Of a DNA stretch of 44,150 nt, positions 33,358-41,977 are shown piece after piece. The notes under the pieces were generated by a model. It was given only the letters and a program-made list of their open reading frames with translations. It did not search any database and was not told the DNA's origin. Every line of letters starts with the position of its first letter. Position 1 is the first letter of the stretch. This DNA is from Desulfobacteria bacterium (GTDB lineage Bacteria; Desulfobacterota; Desulfobacteria; Desulfobacterales; C00003060), in assembly GCA_030145395.1 (NCBI GenBank), contig JAQYVR010000088.1, forward strand, positions 1 through 44,150, written 5' to 3'. The position numbers and the translations under genes were made by a program.

Positions 33358-34254
33358 GGCGCGCTTCTATCGATTTAACGGTCAAACCTGAGACAACCTT
33401 GACGAGTCTCCAACCTGTCCGGCTCGCCCACGGACAGTAGATGCCACATAGCAGAGTATCCGGAGTGCCCTGGATTCGCCTAAGGATTGCCATAGGAGAG
33501 ACTCAACCACCGGGCTATTCTGTCAAAGATTTTTAACCGATATAATAGAATTCGTCAAACTGTCGGGGGAGAATTTGGAAAACATAAGGTTGTTTAGCCA
33601 AGAATCTTGGCTGGACAAACTAACCGAGGCCTCGGTGGGCCACTGATTCTGAGGCCACATTTAGGGGTATCAGTTGCAAATGGTAAGTTTTTCGGCCTCT
33701 TATTTTGAGACCTTATATGGCAAGATCATAAATCTGGCGCGACTTGCGATGGAGCCCCACGGGTAAACCCGTGGCCTTCTGCGAAGGCGGATGAATCGGC
33801 CAATCGTGAATCCGGGCCATTTCAAGACCTTTTCTTGTAATCTTCAGTTCACGGTCGTTTGGCCTGAAGCAAGGCCGGAGTTAAAGATATGAAACTCTTA
33901 TAGCAAGGAGTTCAGCAGTGGAGGGAGTAGAGATAATATGGCGGTATCTTGCATTTGGCTTGATTTACGATTAATAGCAGATCTACACTTTCAAATTTTT
34001 ATCTCGAAACTGCGAACTTATAGTGGAAGAGGCCCGAACGTGTTCATTAACGGTTAAGTTGAGCCAGGATGGCACAAGTGTCAAAGAAGTGATTGTCGCC
34101 GCCGCCTTCAATCCACAACAAGCGGACTACCGGCCGCGGCGACAATGAAGTAATTTGTCCGACACTCTGTGCCGGGGCAAGACAGGTGTCTGGACACAAA
34201 AGGCACGCTCGACGACAGAAAAGAAAATTACCAGGCTGTTGAGGGGAGGGTCAT
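33358..34254. other. Gene-free 897-base region rich in inverted repeats
   Basis: No convincing gene is present. Several palindromes are visible: AGCCAAG/CTTGGCT near 33597, ACCGAGGCCTCGGT near 33621, CCACGGGT/ACCCGTGG near 33755, and a long ATTGTCGCCGC/GCGGCGACAAT stem at about 34094-34148. A 39-codon frame at 33938-34057 follows GGAGGG but is unlike known proteins. A structured RNA or decayed element is possible; no family was recognised. Confidence 0.45.
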
Positions 34255-35328
34255 GTGGAAAAAAAAAGCAAGATATTGATCGTTGAGGATGCAATTGTAA
34301 CAGTAAAGCTTCTTAGACAGTTATTCCGTTCCAAAGCATATGACACCCTAGAGGCATATGATGGTGAAGAGGGCCTTGAGAAGGTGAAGGCGTATGGACC
34401 TGACTTGATTATCCTTGATATGATGATGCCCAAACTAGATGGTTGGGAAGTATGCAAGAGACTCAAGGAGGACGACGACACGAAGCACATTCCAATCGTC
34501 ATGCTTACAGGAAAGAGTGAGGTGTCCGACAAGATAAAGGGACTCGACATGGGTGCTGATGATTATATGGCCAAGCCGTTTCATGCCAAAGAACTCTTGG
34601 CCGTGGTCAGATCACGTCTTGCTAAAAAGGCAGCCAAGGAACAACTTGTACAGGAAGAAAAACTGTCGGCACTCGAACGTATGATGGATGAGGTCTCGCA
34701 TGAGATCCTCAATCCGCTTGTCTCTGCAGGCGGTTTTGCCAGGCGGGTTTACCAAAGTCTTCCAGAAGGCAGCCAGAACAAGAAATATATGGAAATAATC
34801 CTTGAAAACGTCGCAGTACTCGAAAAGATGGTCAAAGGGCTCGCGGAATCAAACAGAGCAACTGTATCTTATATGGAAGCTTCCAACATAAACGAGATCA
34901 TTATCGACACACTGAAGATGCTCGACGAAGAGATCCGGAAAAATGACATAGTGGTTGAAACCAACTTGATGTCCAATCCACCTTTGATCCATGTTGACAG
35001 AGAAAATCTGAAACTATCCATCTCCAATCTTATTGAGAACTCTGCAGAAGCCATGCGAGGTGAAAAAAGGGTGCTCAAGATTAGGACGGAGGCGGACGAA
35101 GGGTATCTTGAAATAGAGATATCCGATAGTGGCAAAGGCGTTTCTAAAGATAACATAAAGAGCCTTTTTGACCCATTTTTTACCTCAAAGATATATGGCC
35201 CGGGGCTCGGCCTCACATTTGCCCTGAAAGCAATTCAGAGTCACAAAGGAATGATTTCAGTGGAGAGCGAAGAAGGCGTGGGCAGCATCTTTAACATAAG
35301 GCTTCCCATGAGAAGGCGAAGCCTTTAA
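34255..35328 (+). CDS. Response regulator-histidine kinase fusion (REC-HisKA-HATPase)
   Basis: 357 residues, entirely soluble. The receiver (1-125) has ILIVEDAIV, the phospho-acceptor in LIILDMMMPKLDGWEV, IVMLTG and MAKPFHAKEL. A short HisKA follows with MMDEVSHEILNPLVSAGGFA (phospho-His). The HATPase_c has LKLSISNLIENSAEAM (N box), ISDSGKGVS, LFDPFFTSK and GPGLGLTFALK. REC before kinase is typical of proteins fed by another kinase. GTG 34255 with GGAGGG upstream is the start; an ATG at 34252 is out of frame. It is alone in its unit. Confidence 0.9.
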   Translation: MEKKSKILIVEDAIVTVKLLRQLFRSKAYDTLEAYDGEEGLEKVKAYGPDLIILDMMMPKLDGWEVCKRLKEDDDTKHIPIVMLTGKSEVSDKIKGLDMGADDYMAKPFHAKELLAVVRSRLAKKAAKEQLVQEEKLSALERMMDEVSHEILNPLVSAGGFARRVYQSLPEGSQNKKYMEIILENVAVLEKMVKGLAESNRATVSYMEASNINEIIIDTLKMLDEEIRKNDIVVETNLMSNPPLIHVDRENLKLSISNLIENSAEAMRGEKRVLKIRTEADEGYLEIEISDSGKGVSKDNIKSLFDPFFTSKIYGPGLGLTFALKAIQSHKGMISVESEEGVGSIFNIRLPMRRRSL

Positions 35329-35882
35329 AGAAAAATACCTGCGGGAATTAAGCGCAGCGACATTCCTCTCCGCGTACCGCACAATCTTAATGCAAAGGTA
35401 ACCAACTCTTATCGAAACCGGATTGGGAACGAAAAAGGGGCTTTTCAAGGTTTATCTCGACTCAAGATATCTTTACACTATCCGGCACATCGGACGCCGA
35501 AAATACCTCAAGCTCTTTGCCCAAACCTTTAGATATTTCGGGCCAACTCTTTTCCAGCATTCCTTCCCAGTATCTTGAAACTAACCGCACTTCAAGGTTG
35601 CAATTATCTATAATATCAGCAAAATCAAGATAACAAACCCATATCGAAACCCGGATTATTATGCAAGTGGGCCTTGAACTGCTACAGCGAGCGCATTCCC
35701 CGTCCCGATTTGTCGGGACTGCGGAGACCTTCAATGCAGGAAGTGGAAGGCTCCTTTCAAATTAGGACACCACCTGGGACGGAAAAGTCGTAGAATTCCT
35801 ATTCAAAAGATGTTACTACGCACCTTCGCAGTTCAGACGGCAAAGAATCAAAGTCACAAACTTACAGAAAGGTCAGTGAATT
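35329..35882. other. Intergenic gap holding the 117-bp repeat
   Basis: No gene is supported. The gap contains repeat copy A (35608-35724), listed separately, and the leader of the PurF-like gene. Confidence 0.45.
35608..35724. repeat. 117-bp interspersed repeat, copy A
   Basis: It begins CTATAATATCAGCAAAATCA and ends TCGGGACTGCGG; it has the same length as copy B at 41409-41525 and is about 90% identical by eye. The last 30 bases contain a palindrome (GTCCCGA / TCGGGAC). A partial copy lies at 22746-22798. Confidence 0.8.
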
Positions 35883-37286
35883 ATGGGAGGACTATTTGGT
35901 CAGGTTTCAAAGAGCGACTGCGTGCTGGATTTGTTCTACGGCATAGATTATCATTCACATCTGGGAACCAAGCTTGGCGGGCTTTGTGCGAAAAACTCGA
36001 AAGGATATTCGCGAGCCATTCACAATATCGAAAACGATTATTTTCGATCCAAGTTTGAACCTGATTTGGACAAGTTCCAGGGGAACTTTGGCATCGGAGT
36101 AATCAGCGATACGGATTCCCAACCTTTGATTATCGGATCCCATTTGGGCACCTTCGCGATCGTTACGGTTGGCAAAATTACCAATCTGAAAGAGCTTGGG
36201 CAACAAGCCTTGAGGAAAAAGGTGCATTTCTCTGAAATGAGCGGTGGTGATCTGCATCCCACTGAATTGGTAGCCATGCTAATCTGCGAAGAGGACTCTT
36301 TTGTTGAGGGTATTGTTAAGACCCAGGAGGCTATCAAAGGGTCTTGTTCGCTGCTGTTGTTGACAGAGGAGGGCATCTATGCTGCCCGGGATAGGCTGGG
36401 CAGAACACCAATTGTCATAGGAAAGAAGGAAGGGGCATTTGCCGCCTCTTCTGAGTCATGTGCATTGCCGAATCTCAATTTTGAAATTGACAAATACTTG
36501 GGGCCTGGTGAAGTCGTCTACATTACGCCGGACGGATACGAGCAATGCAAAAAGCCCGGAGACGTTATGCAGATTTGCACCTTCCTGTGGGTCTATTACG
36601 GCTATCCGGCTTCAAGCTATGAAGGGATTAATGTAGAAGCCTCGCGCAATCGCTGTGGGGCTGCACTGGCCAAAAACGACGACACCGAAATAGATTTTGT
36701 GGCAGGAATCCCGGACTCAGGGATTGGGCATGCCATAGGATATGCGAATGCCAAACACCTCCCGTATATTCGACCGTTTGTGAAATACACACCCACATGG
36801 CCGAGGAGTTTTATGCCGCAAAACCAGAATCAACGTGACCTGGTTGCCAGGATGAAGCTCATACCGGTAAAGGACTTGATTGATGGTAAGAGATTGCTTT
36901 TCTGTGAAGACTCGATTGTTCGCGGAACACAGTTGAAGGACAACATAGAAAAGCTGTTTGATTATGGTGCGCGAGAGGTTCACATGCGGCCAGCTTGTCC
37001 GACTTTGATATATCCCTGTGAGTTTTTGAATTTTTCAACTTCACGGTCCACGCTTGACCTGGCCGGCCGACAAGCCATTGATGAAATAGAAGGCAATGAA
37101 ACTGATTTTCTGGAAGAATACGCACTATCGAATTCTCCCAAGAACCTTGAAATGATCGAACGAATCAGAGAAAGGCTCGGATTGACGACACTGGCCTACC
37201 AGAAACTCGAAGATCTCGTGACCGCCATCGGGCTTCCAAAAGAAAAATTGTGCACGCACTGTTGGGACGGTTCGAGTTTCTTTTAG
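35883..37286 (+). CDS. Amidophosphoribosyltransferase (PurF)-like protein lacking the N-terminal catalytic Cys
   Basis: 467 residues. The N-terminal half follows the class II glutamine-amidotransferase fold and the C-terminal half the type I PRTase fold of PurF, with the PRPP-binding loop RLLFCEDSIVRGTQLKD (about 336-352), FVAGIPDSGIGHAIGYA and the C-terminal CTHCWDGSSFF. The protein begins MGGLFGQVS. True PurF has Cys2 (MCGI...), the nucleophile that releases ammonia from glutamine; here residue 2 is Gly. An in-frame TGA six bases before ATG 35883 rules out an upstream start. It is therefore probably not a normal glutamine-dependent PurF; it may use free ammonia or have another role. Confidence 0.88.
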   Translation: MGGLFGQVSKSDCVLDLFYGIDYHSHLGTKLGGLCAKNSKGYSRAIHNIENDYFRSKFEPDLDKFQGNFGIGVISDTDSQPLIIGSHLGTFAIVTVGKITNLKELGQQALRKKVHFSEMSGGDLHPTELVAMLICEEDSFVEGIVKTQEAIKGSCSLLLLTEEGIYAARDRLGRTPIVIGKKEGAFAASSESCALPNLNFEIDKYLGPGEVVYITPDGYEQCKKPGDVMQICTFLWVYYGYPASSYEGINVEASRNRCGAALAKNDDTEIDFVAGIPDSGIGHAIGYANAKHLPYIRPFVKYTPTWPRSFMPQNQNQRDLVARMKLIPVKDLIDGKRLLFCEDSIVRGTQLKDNIEKLFDYGAREVHMRPACPTLIYPCEFLNFSTSRSTLDLAGRQAIDEIEGNETDFLEEYALSNSPKNLEMIERIRERLGLTTLAYQKLEDLVTAIGLPKEKLCTHCWDGSSFF

Positions 37287-38008
37287 TGTATGAAACCCTG
37301 GGCGTCCATTTGTAACTGAGTAGCTCATTCGAGCCTCGGTCATATTTCCCCACTAACCGCAGTGCACAAATAGATGACTGCCCTCTTTAACATGTAGCAA
37401 AGCTTGTTCAGATTCCCTGTTCACCGCGCTCGCGGGTGCGGATACACTCTTCCAGATTGGTGACAAATATCTTGCCAAGTGCTGTCGCGAGCCGCCGCCC
37501 AAAAACAAGATGATGAGCTAAGCATCGAGACTCATAGGAAATAATATGCAACATAAAGGTGGCAACAGGGGCATCTCGGTCGACGGGGCTTTGCAAGTAA
37601 GCGCCACAAAAGCAACAATATCGCGGCAACTAGACAACAAACAAACAAAAATGTCTGAGAGGGGGCTGCCCCAAGTGTTTCTTTCGAATTCATGGTCTTG
37701 GCGAAAGCAGTTTGTTCGGGCGAGCTGGGGGATGGGATGGAGCTCAGGGTATGGTGGTGCTGCCTTACAGTAATCTTGGATATTTGGAGCCGAGATTATT
37801 GAAACTGACTTCCGAGTATCTTCAATATCCGAAAAGTCAAGATTGCAGATTCATATTGCAAGATTTTGGGGCTAACCAGGATTGGACTTTGTATGGCATT
37901 GCTACAAGCGCAGACGCTCACAGGGCAAACGCAAAATGTGGACGTAGAAAAGGCAGAGCCATTGCTGACTCTGCCTTGCTTTGTGACAGTTTTGTTATGA
38001 TTTGGCTT
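37287..38008. other. Gene-free 722-base gap
   Basis: Frames here are short, unlike known proteins and lack ribosome sites. No strong repeat or RNA gene was recognised. It separates the PurF-like gene from the convergent PilZ gene. Confidence 0.45.
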
Positions 38009-38401
38009 CTAACCTTGTATTTCGCCTGCGGTGTGGTTCTCAATGAAATACTCGAGCCCAGAGATCTGGGCCTGCGTCAACTGCCTAAATTGCAGGCCGC
38101 TTCGTTTCGTCTTTAAAGAACTGAAACGCGTGGCTTCAGTTTCGAAATCCCAAATAGTCTCAAAAGGCACATTGTACAAATAGAAATCCCGAATGGCTAC
38201 GAATATGTCTACTTCAGACGATACTTTGGGCAGTTCTTGGCCATGTATATAAGTGAACCCAAGTCCACCTGTCCCTATATCTGTAATCCGACCTAGTTTT
38301 ATATAACCAGGCTTGAATGCAACAATTGAACCTTCTGGCAACCGAAATCTTTTATCCTTCCTTCGGTCGGCAACTTCTTCGGTCATGGACCTTGCTCCCA
38401 T
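38009..38401 (-). CDS. PilZ-domain protein
   Basis: A 130-residue protein. The c-di-GMP-binding motif is RRKDKRFRL (about 13-21) and the second motif is ITDIGTGGLGFTY (about 38-50), the standard RxxxR and D/NxSxxG layout with T in the Ser place. The C-terminal half has a hydrophobic helix region typical of single-domain PilZ proteins. ATG 38401 has AAGGAG six bases upstream; the TTG six bases earlier is less likely. It is the second PilZ protein here, unlinked to the first. Confidence 0.85.
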   Translation of the reverse strand: MGARSMTEEVADRRKDKRFRLPEGSIVAFKPGYIKLGRITDIGTGGLGFTYIHGQELPKVSSEVDIFVAIRDFYLYNVPFETIWDFETEATRFSSLKTKRSGLQFRQLTQAQISGLEYFIENHTAGEIQG

Positions 38402-38579
38402 GGTCAACTCCTTCTTCGCAATTGGTGATCAGGGCCAGAACGCTACACGGCCTGAACACATAATGCATTCGACAGTCCAGCCGTCGTTCAGGGGCCGTTT
38501 CAGCTTAGCCCTTTTACTCATTATGAGGCATACAGTGTATGAAGAAGGCCTGTGCAGATCAATGGGGGAATCCCCCATT

Positions 38580-38630
38580 TTGGGGTAGGAAAGCCCTGCT
38601 TTAGGACGGGGCTCTTCAGAATGGGGGTAT
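38580..38630. terminator. Hairpin pair after the NarL-type regulator
   Basis: On the minus strand, downstream of the regulator, AGCCC/GGGCT forms a stem around about 12 bases, and CCCCAAAATGGGG forms a second small palindrome. It probably ends the regulator's transcript, though no T-tract was seen. Confidence 0.4.
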
Positions 38631-38647
38631 AAGACGAGTCACCGTGT

Positions 38648-39307
38648 CTATTCTTTCCAGAGTTCCGGGTCGATGATCCCTATCTTGACAGCGTATTTTA
38701 CCATGGCCACTAAGTCACGGACTCCCAGTTTCCTCATGACATTGGCACGGTGCTTCTCCACGGTTTTAGGGCTCACACAAAGAATGTCGGCGATTTGCGT
38801 GGTCGAGTTCCCTTCAACCATCAAGCGGAAGACCTGCTGTTCCCGGTCGGAGAGAAGGTCGTAGCCGCGGACGGAGGGCTTCTCCTTCCGACTTTCCAAG
38901 TAAGTCCCAATAACCTCGGCTCTTATTTTGGAACTCAGGAAGTATTCTCCTCGATGCGCGGCCCTCACAGCTTCGATCACATCAGAACTGGACGCAGCCT
39001 TGAGCACGTAGGCCAGCGCCCCTGAGGCAAAGACCTGATGCACGAAAGCCTCTTTCTCATACATGGACAGGACCACGATTTGGGTGTCAGGCACAGCCTC
39101 CTTTATTAGTCGAACGGCATCCAGCCCGCTCAGGCGGGGCATAGCTATATCTAGAAGCACAACGTCAGGACGGAGTGACCTGGCTTTTTCAAGCGCCTCC
39201 TGGCCATCCTCTGCCTCGCCTACCACTTCCATGTCTTGCTGGCCAGCCAAGAGCTGCTTTAGGCCTTCTCGCACGACAGCGTGGTCGTCCGCCAACAGAA
39301 TCTTCAT
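38648..39307 (-). CDS. NarL/LuxR-family response regulator
   Basis: A 219-residue regulator. The receiver (1-120) has LLADDHAVVREGL, phospho-acceptor DVVLLDIAMPRLSGL, VVLSMY and the LKAAS end. The LuxR-type helix-turn-helix (about 150-210) has LSDREQQVFRLMVEG and VSPKTVEKHRANVMRKL. Its start is adjacent to the end of the kinase gene (one base apart), and the two form a kinase-regulator pair controlling unknown genes. ATG 39307 is preceded by GGGGGAGAATGAA on the minus strand. Confidence 0.95.
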   Translation of the reverse strand: MKILLADDHAVVREGLKQLLAGQQDMEVVGEAEDGQEALEKARSLRPDVVLLDIAMPRLSGLDAVRLIKEAVPDTQIVVLSMYEKEAFVHQVFASGALAYVLKAASSSDVIEAVRAAHRGEYFLSSKIRAEVIGTYLESRKEKPSVRGYDLLSDREQQVFRLMVEGNSTTQIADILCVSPKTVEKHRANVMRKLGVRDLVAMVKYAVKIGIIDPELWKE

Positions 39308-39308
39308 T

Positions 39309-41303
39309 TCATTCTCCCCCTTTTCTCAAAGAAAAGGGCAGCTCGACCCTGAGCATTGTTCCTTCTGCATTCTTGGAGCGAATGTCCATGGTGCCCCCTA
39401 CAGAACCGACTCTCTCTCGCATGCCCAACAGACCGATGCCCTGCTTCCCGCTTCCGAACGGCACCATACCTTCTGTCTGTTCAAAGCCAACACCATCATC
39501 CCTAATCGTACAAATGAGCTTCGGATGGCTATATGTCAGTAGTATATTGACATGTTTGGCCGCTGAATGTTTTGCAATGTTGTTCAGGGCTTCCTGAAGA
39601 ATTCGATAAAGAACAATTTCGATCTCAGGGTCGGGTCGTTCCTTAATTCCCACCGTCCGAAAATCGATGTGGAGCCCCCCCACTCGCTTGGCAAAGTCTG
39701 CGATATACCATTCCATGGTGGGAACAAGCCCTAAGTGGTCAAGCATGCCGGGGCGCAGTTCAGACGAGATGTTTCTGATGTCTTCTCCCAGTTCCTCAAT
39801 GAGGGTGATGGATTCGTCACACCTTGTCTTAAGCGCCCCCAGTTCTCCCGGCAGGGCATTACGAAGAGCCTCTATGTCAAAATGTAGCGTGGTCAAGGCC
39901 CGTCCAAATTCGTCGTGCAGATCCCGAGCCAGCTTCTTTCTTTCTTCTTCAATCACGCTAATCAATTGCCGCGAAAGATGTCTGATTTCCTCGTCAGCAC
40001 GCTTGCGGCGCGTAACGTCTCGAACAATGCCGGTGAAGAAGACACCCTCTTGTGTCTTCCAGCTTGCCAGTGAAAGCTCCACGGGGAATTCTGCACCGTT
40101 CTTTCTTTGACCGACTCTTTCAACCGTCTTCCCAATAATGCCGGGGTGTCCAGTCGAAAAGGCTTGTTCCAAACCCTTTGTATGGGAATCTCTAAATCGT
40201 TCAGGCATAATGAATGTTAGAATCCTGCCAACGGCTTCATCGGCTGAGTAGCCAAAAATTCTCTCAGCTGCGGGATTCCAGAAAACGATTTTCCCGAGGC
40301 TGTCAATAGTGATGATAGCGTCCCCGGCAGTCTGGGCCACTGATCGGAAGCGCGCCTCACTCAGACGGAGGGATTCCGCCACCCGCTTGCGCTCGGCAAG
40401 TTCCGACTTCAACTGTTCAGCGGTTCTGGCGAGCTTGACTGTGCGCTCTTCAACGCGGGATTCCAGCTCATCGTGAGCCTTCTGCAGTTGCTCTTCGGCC
40501 AGCTTCTGGGCAGTAACATCTCTTAGAATATGAACACTGCCTACAGGGGTTCCGTCGCGATCCAGATGGATGGCTGCACTTATGCTGACGTCAAGAATGT
40601 TTCCCTCCTTGGTATATCGACGGCTTTCAACGCCGGAGAAACTTCTTCCCATCTGAACACTATCAATAATCAGCTGGGTCTCAGGCCAGTTCTTGTCAGG
40701 CACATAGTCAAGTTTCTTGCCCAAAACCTCCTCCGGGGACCATCCGAAAACACTTGTGAACCCCGGGTTTACGTAGACACCCCTTCCCTCCATATCGTAG
40801 ACAACGACAGGGTCAGGACATCCTTCCAGGACAGTATGATATTTCTCCTTGCTTTCCGCCAGTTCGTCCTCCGCCCGCCTGCGACCCACACGGTCACCGT
40901 GTCTTCGCACCGTCTCGGAAAGTACAACCGGCAAAAGTTCCAAATAGCTCTGGCTGGGGTCTTTAATGATATAGTCATCGACGCCGGCCTTGAGGGCTTT
41001 CACGGCAAGTTGTTCCGACCCTCTTCCGGTAAGAATTATCAACGGCAACGGGGTCTTTTCGGATATAAGTTCCTGGCACAACTCGAAACCGGACATGCCT
41101 GGCAGGGCATAGTCAACAACCCCAATGTCAAAGGATGAAGTTGAGCCACGAAGCCTTTCCAGAGCTTCTTCGGCCCTCACACACTCCGTAATCTCACACT
41201 CTATGTCGCTTCTTCCCAAAGCCCTGCGGAAGGATAGCCTGTCGTGTTCATCGTCCTCAACGAGCAGGATGCGAATCGGCGTCGTTCTCTTATTCGGTTC
41301 CAT
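39309..41303 (-). CDS. REC-PAS-PAS HisKA_3 sensor kinase
   Basis: 664 residues, no membrane helices. An N-terminal receiver (about 10-130) with ILLVEDDEHDR, phospho-acceptor IGVVDYALPGMSGFE and DDYIIKDPSQ; a PAS domain (about 145-270, GCPDPVVVYDMEGRGVYVN); a coiled coil (about 275-320); a second PAS (about 325-440, AGDAIITIDSLGKIVFWN); then a HisKA_3 domain with ARDLHDEFGRALTTLHFD and HATPase_c with LYRILQEALNNIAKHSAAK, IRDDGVGF and GIGLLGMRERV. HisKA_3 kinases pair with NarL-type regulators, such as the one directly downstream. The leading receiver suggests input from another kinase. Confidence 0.94.
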   Translation of the reverse strand: MEPNKRTTPIRILLVEDDEHDRLSFRRALGRSDIECEITECVRAEEALERLRGSTSSFDIGVVDYALPGMSGFELCQELISEKTPLPLIILTGRGSEQLAVKALKAGVDDYIIKDPSQSYLELLPVVLSETVRRHGDRVGRRRAEDELAESKEKYHTVLEGCPDPVVVYDMEGRGVYVNPGFTSVFGWSPEEVLGKKLDYVPDKNWPETQLIIDSVQMGRSFSGVESRRYTKEGNILDVSISAAIHLDRDGTPVGSVHILRDVTAQKLAEEQLQKAHDELESRVEERTVKLARTAEQLKSELAERKRVAESLRLSEARFRSVAQTAGDAIITIDSLGKIVFWNPAAERIFGYSADEAVGRILTFIMPERFRDSHTKGLEQAFSTGHPGIIGKTVERVGQRKNGAEFPVELSLASWKTQEGVFFTGIVRDVTRRKRADEEIRHLSRQLISVIEEERKKLARDLHDEFGRALTTLHFDIEALRNALPGELGALKTRCDESITLIEELGEDIRNISSELRPGMLDHLGLVPTMEWYIADFAKRVGGLHIDFRTVGIKERPDPEIEIVLYRILQEALNNIAKHSAAKHVNILLTYSHPKLICTIRDDGVGFEQTEGMVPFGSGKQGIGLLGMRERVGSVGGTMDIRSKNAEGTMLRVELPFSLRKGGE

Positions 41304-41408
41304 AATTCAGTCCTGGAAGCTCCACCAATTGCCAGAGAAGGCTTATCATCCTCACTGCCATTTCGGTTAGGTTTCTTAAGCCAAAAACTAGAACGTTTTT
41401 CCCATTAC

Positions 41409-41525
41409 CTATAATATCAGCAAAATCAAGATAAGAAACCCATATCGAAATCTGGAGGATTATGCAAGTGGGCCTTGAAGTGCAACAGCGAGCGCATTCC
41501 CCGTCCCGATTTATCGGGACTGCGG
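41409..41525. repeat. 117-bp interspersed repeat, copy B
   Basis: Same start (CTATAATATCAGCAAAATCA), same length and same end palindrome as copy A at 35608-35724. It lies upstream of glnA between two divergent genes. Confidence 0.8.
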
Positions 41526-41706
41526 TCCGCCAGAGGCGGGTAAAGGTTAGCTGAGCGCCTAAATAACCACCTGCGCAGCAGATGGCTTTGTTGAGCAACT
41601 GCAAGCCGCAAAACAAAGAGGCACGAAGTGCCATTGTTTAAGTTTGCATGCCCGTGCGGAGCAAGGGGATGGAAACAATCCAAAAATTGTATAATTCCTT
41701 ACAGTC

Positions 41707-41762
41707 GAAGTTTCCTGCAGGTTCTGCCTGACGGCAGTGCTTCGCGGGCTGCAGGAAACTTC
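41707..41762. other. Long perfect inverted repeat upstream of glnA
   Basis: GAAGTTTCCTGCAG (41707-41720) and CTGCAGGAAACTTC (41749-41762) are perfectly complementary, 14 bp around 28 bases that contain a smaller palindrome (TGCCTGACGGCA). It could be a protein-binding or RNA structure; its function is unknown. Confidence 0.6.
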
Positions 41763-41899
41763 AATGTGTCGACTCAGTGGATAGTAGGGAGAAAACGGCA
41801 AACAAAAATGTAGTTTTCCTGGACATAGAACCACAAAAATGTTGCTCATTATTATACCATATTGTAGTAACTATTTGATAATATTAGAGGGTGACTTGT

Positions 41900-41915
41900 T
41901 GGCCTGTTACTTGCT
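41900..41915 (+). promoter_or_regulatory. Sigma-54 promoter of glnA
   Basis: TGGCCTGTTACTTGCT matches the -24/-12 consensus TGGCACG-N4-TTGCW: GG and GC are at the required 10-base separation and only two consensus bases differ. It lies about 63 bases before the glnA start, where sigma-54/NtrC control of glutamine synthetase is well known. Confidence 0.78.
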
Positions 41916-41977
41916 TGAGAGAGATTCAAACCTTGTTTGCCAAGGCACGAATAAGCCAAAAGGAGGAGTAAGCAGAG

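Larger units (their letters stand above)
41304..41977. other. Regulatory gap upstream of glnA
   Basis: The gap contains repeat copy B, a long hairpin at 41707-41762 and the sigma-54 promoter at 41900-41915, listed separately. No gene is seen. Confidence 0.5.

Noticed and set aside
33938-34057. 39-codon frame after GGAGGG in the hairpin-rich gap
   Set aside because: The ribosome site is plausible, but the product is unlike known proteins and the region is otherwise non-coding; kept as an open possibility only.
37712-38116. Plus-strand frame of 134 codons before the PilZ gene
   Set aside because: It is partly antisense to PilZ, and its composition and lack of a ribosome site indicate a chance frame.
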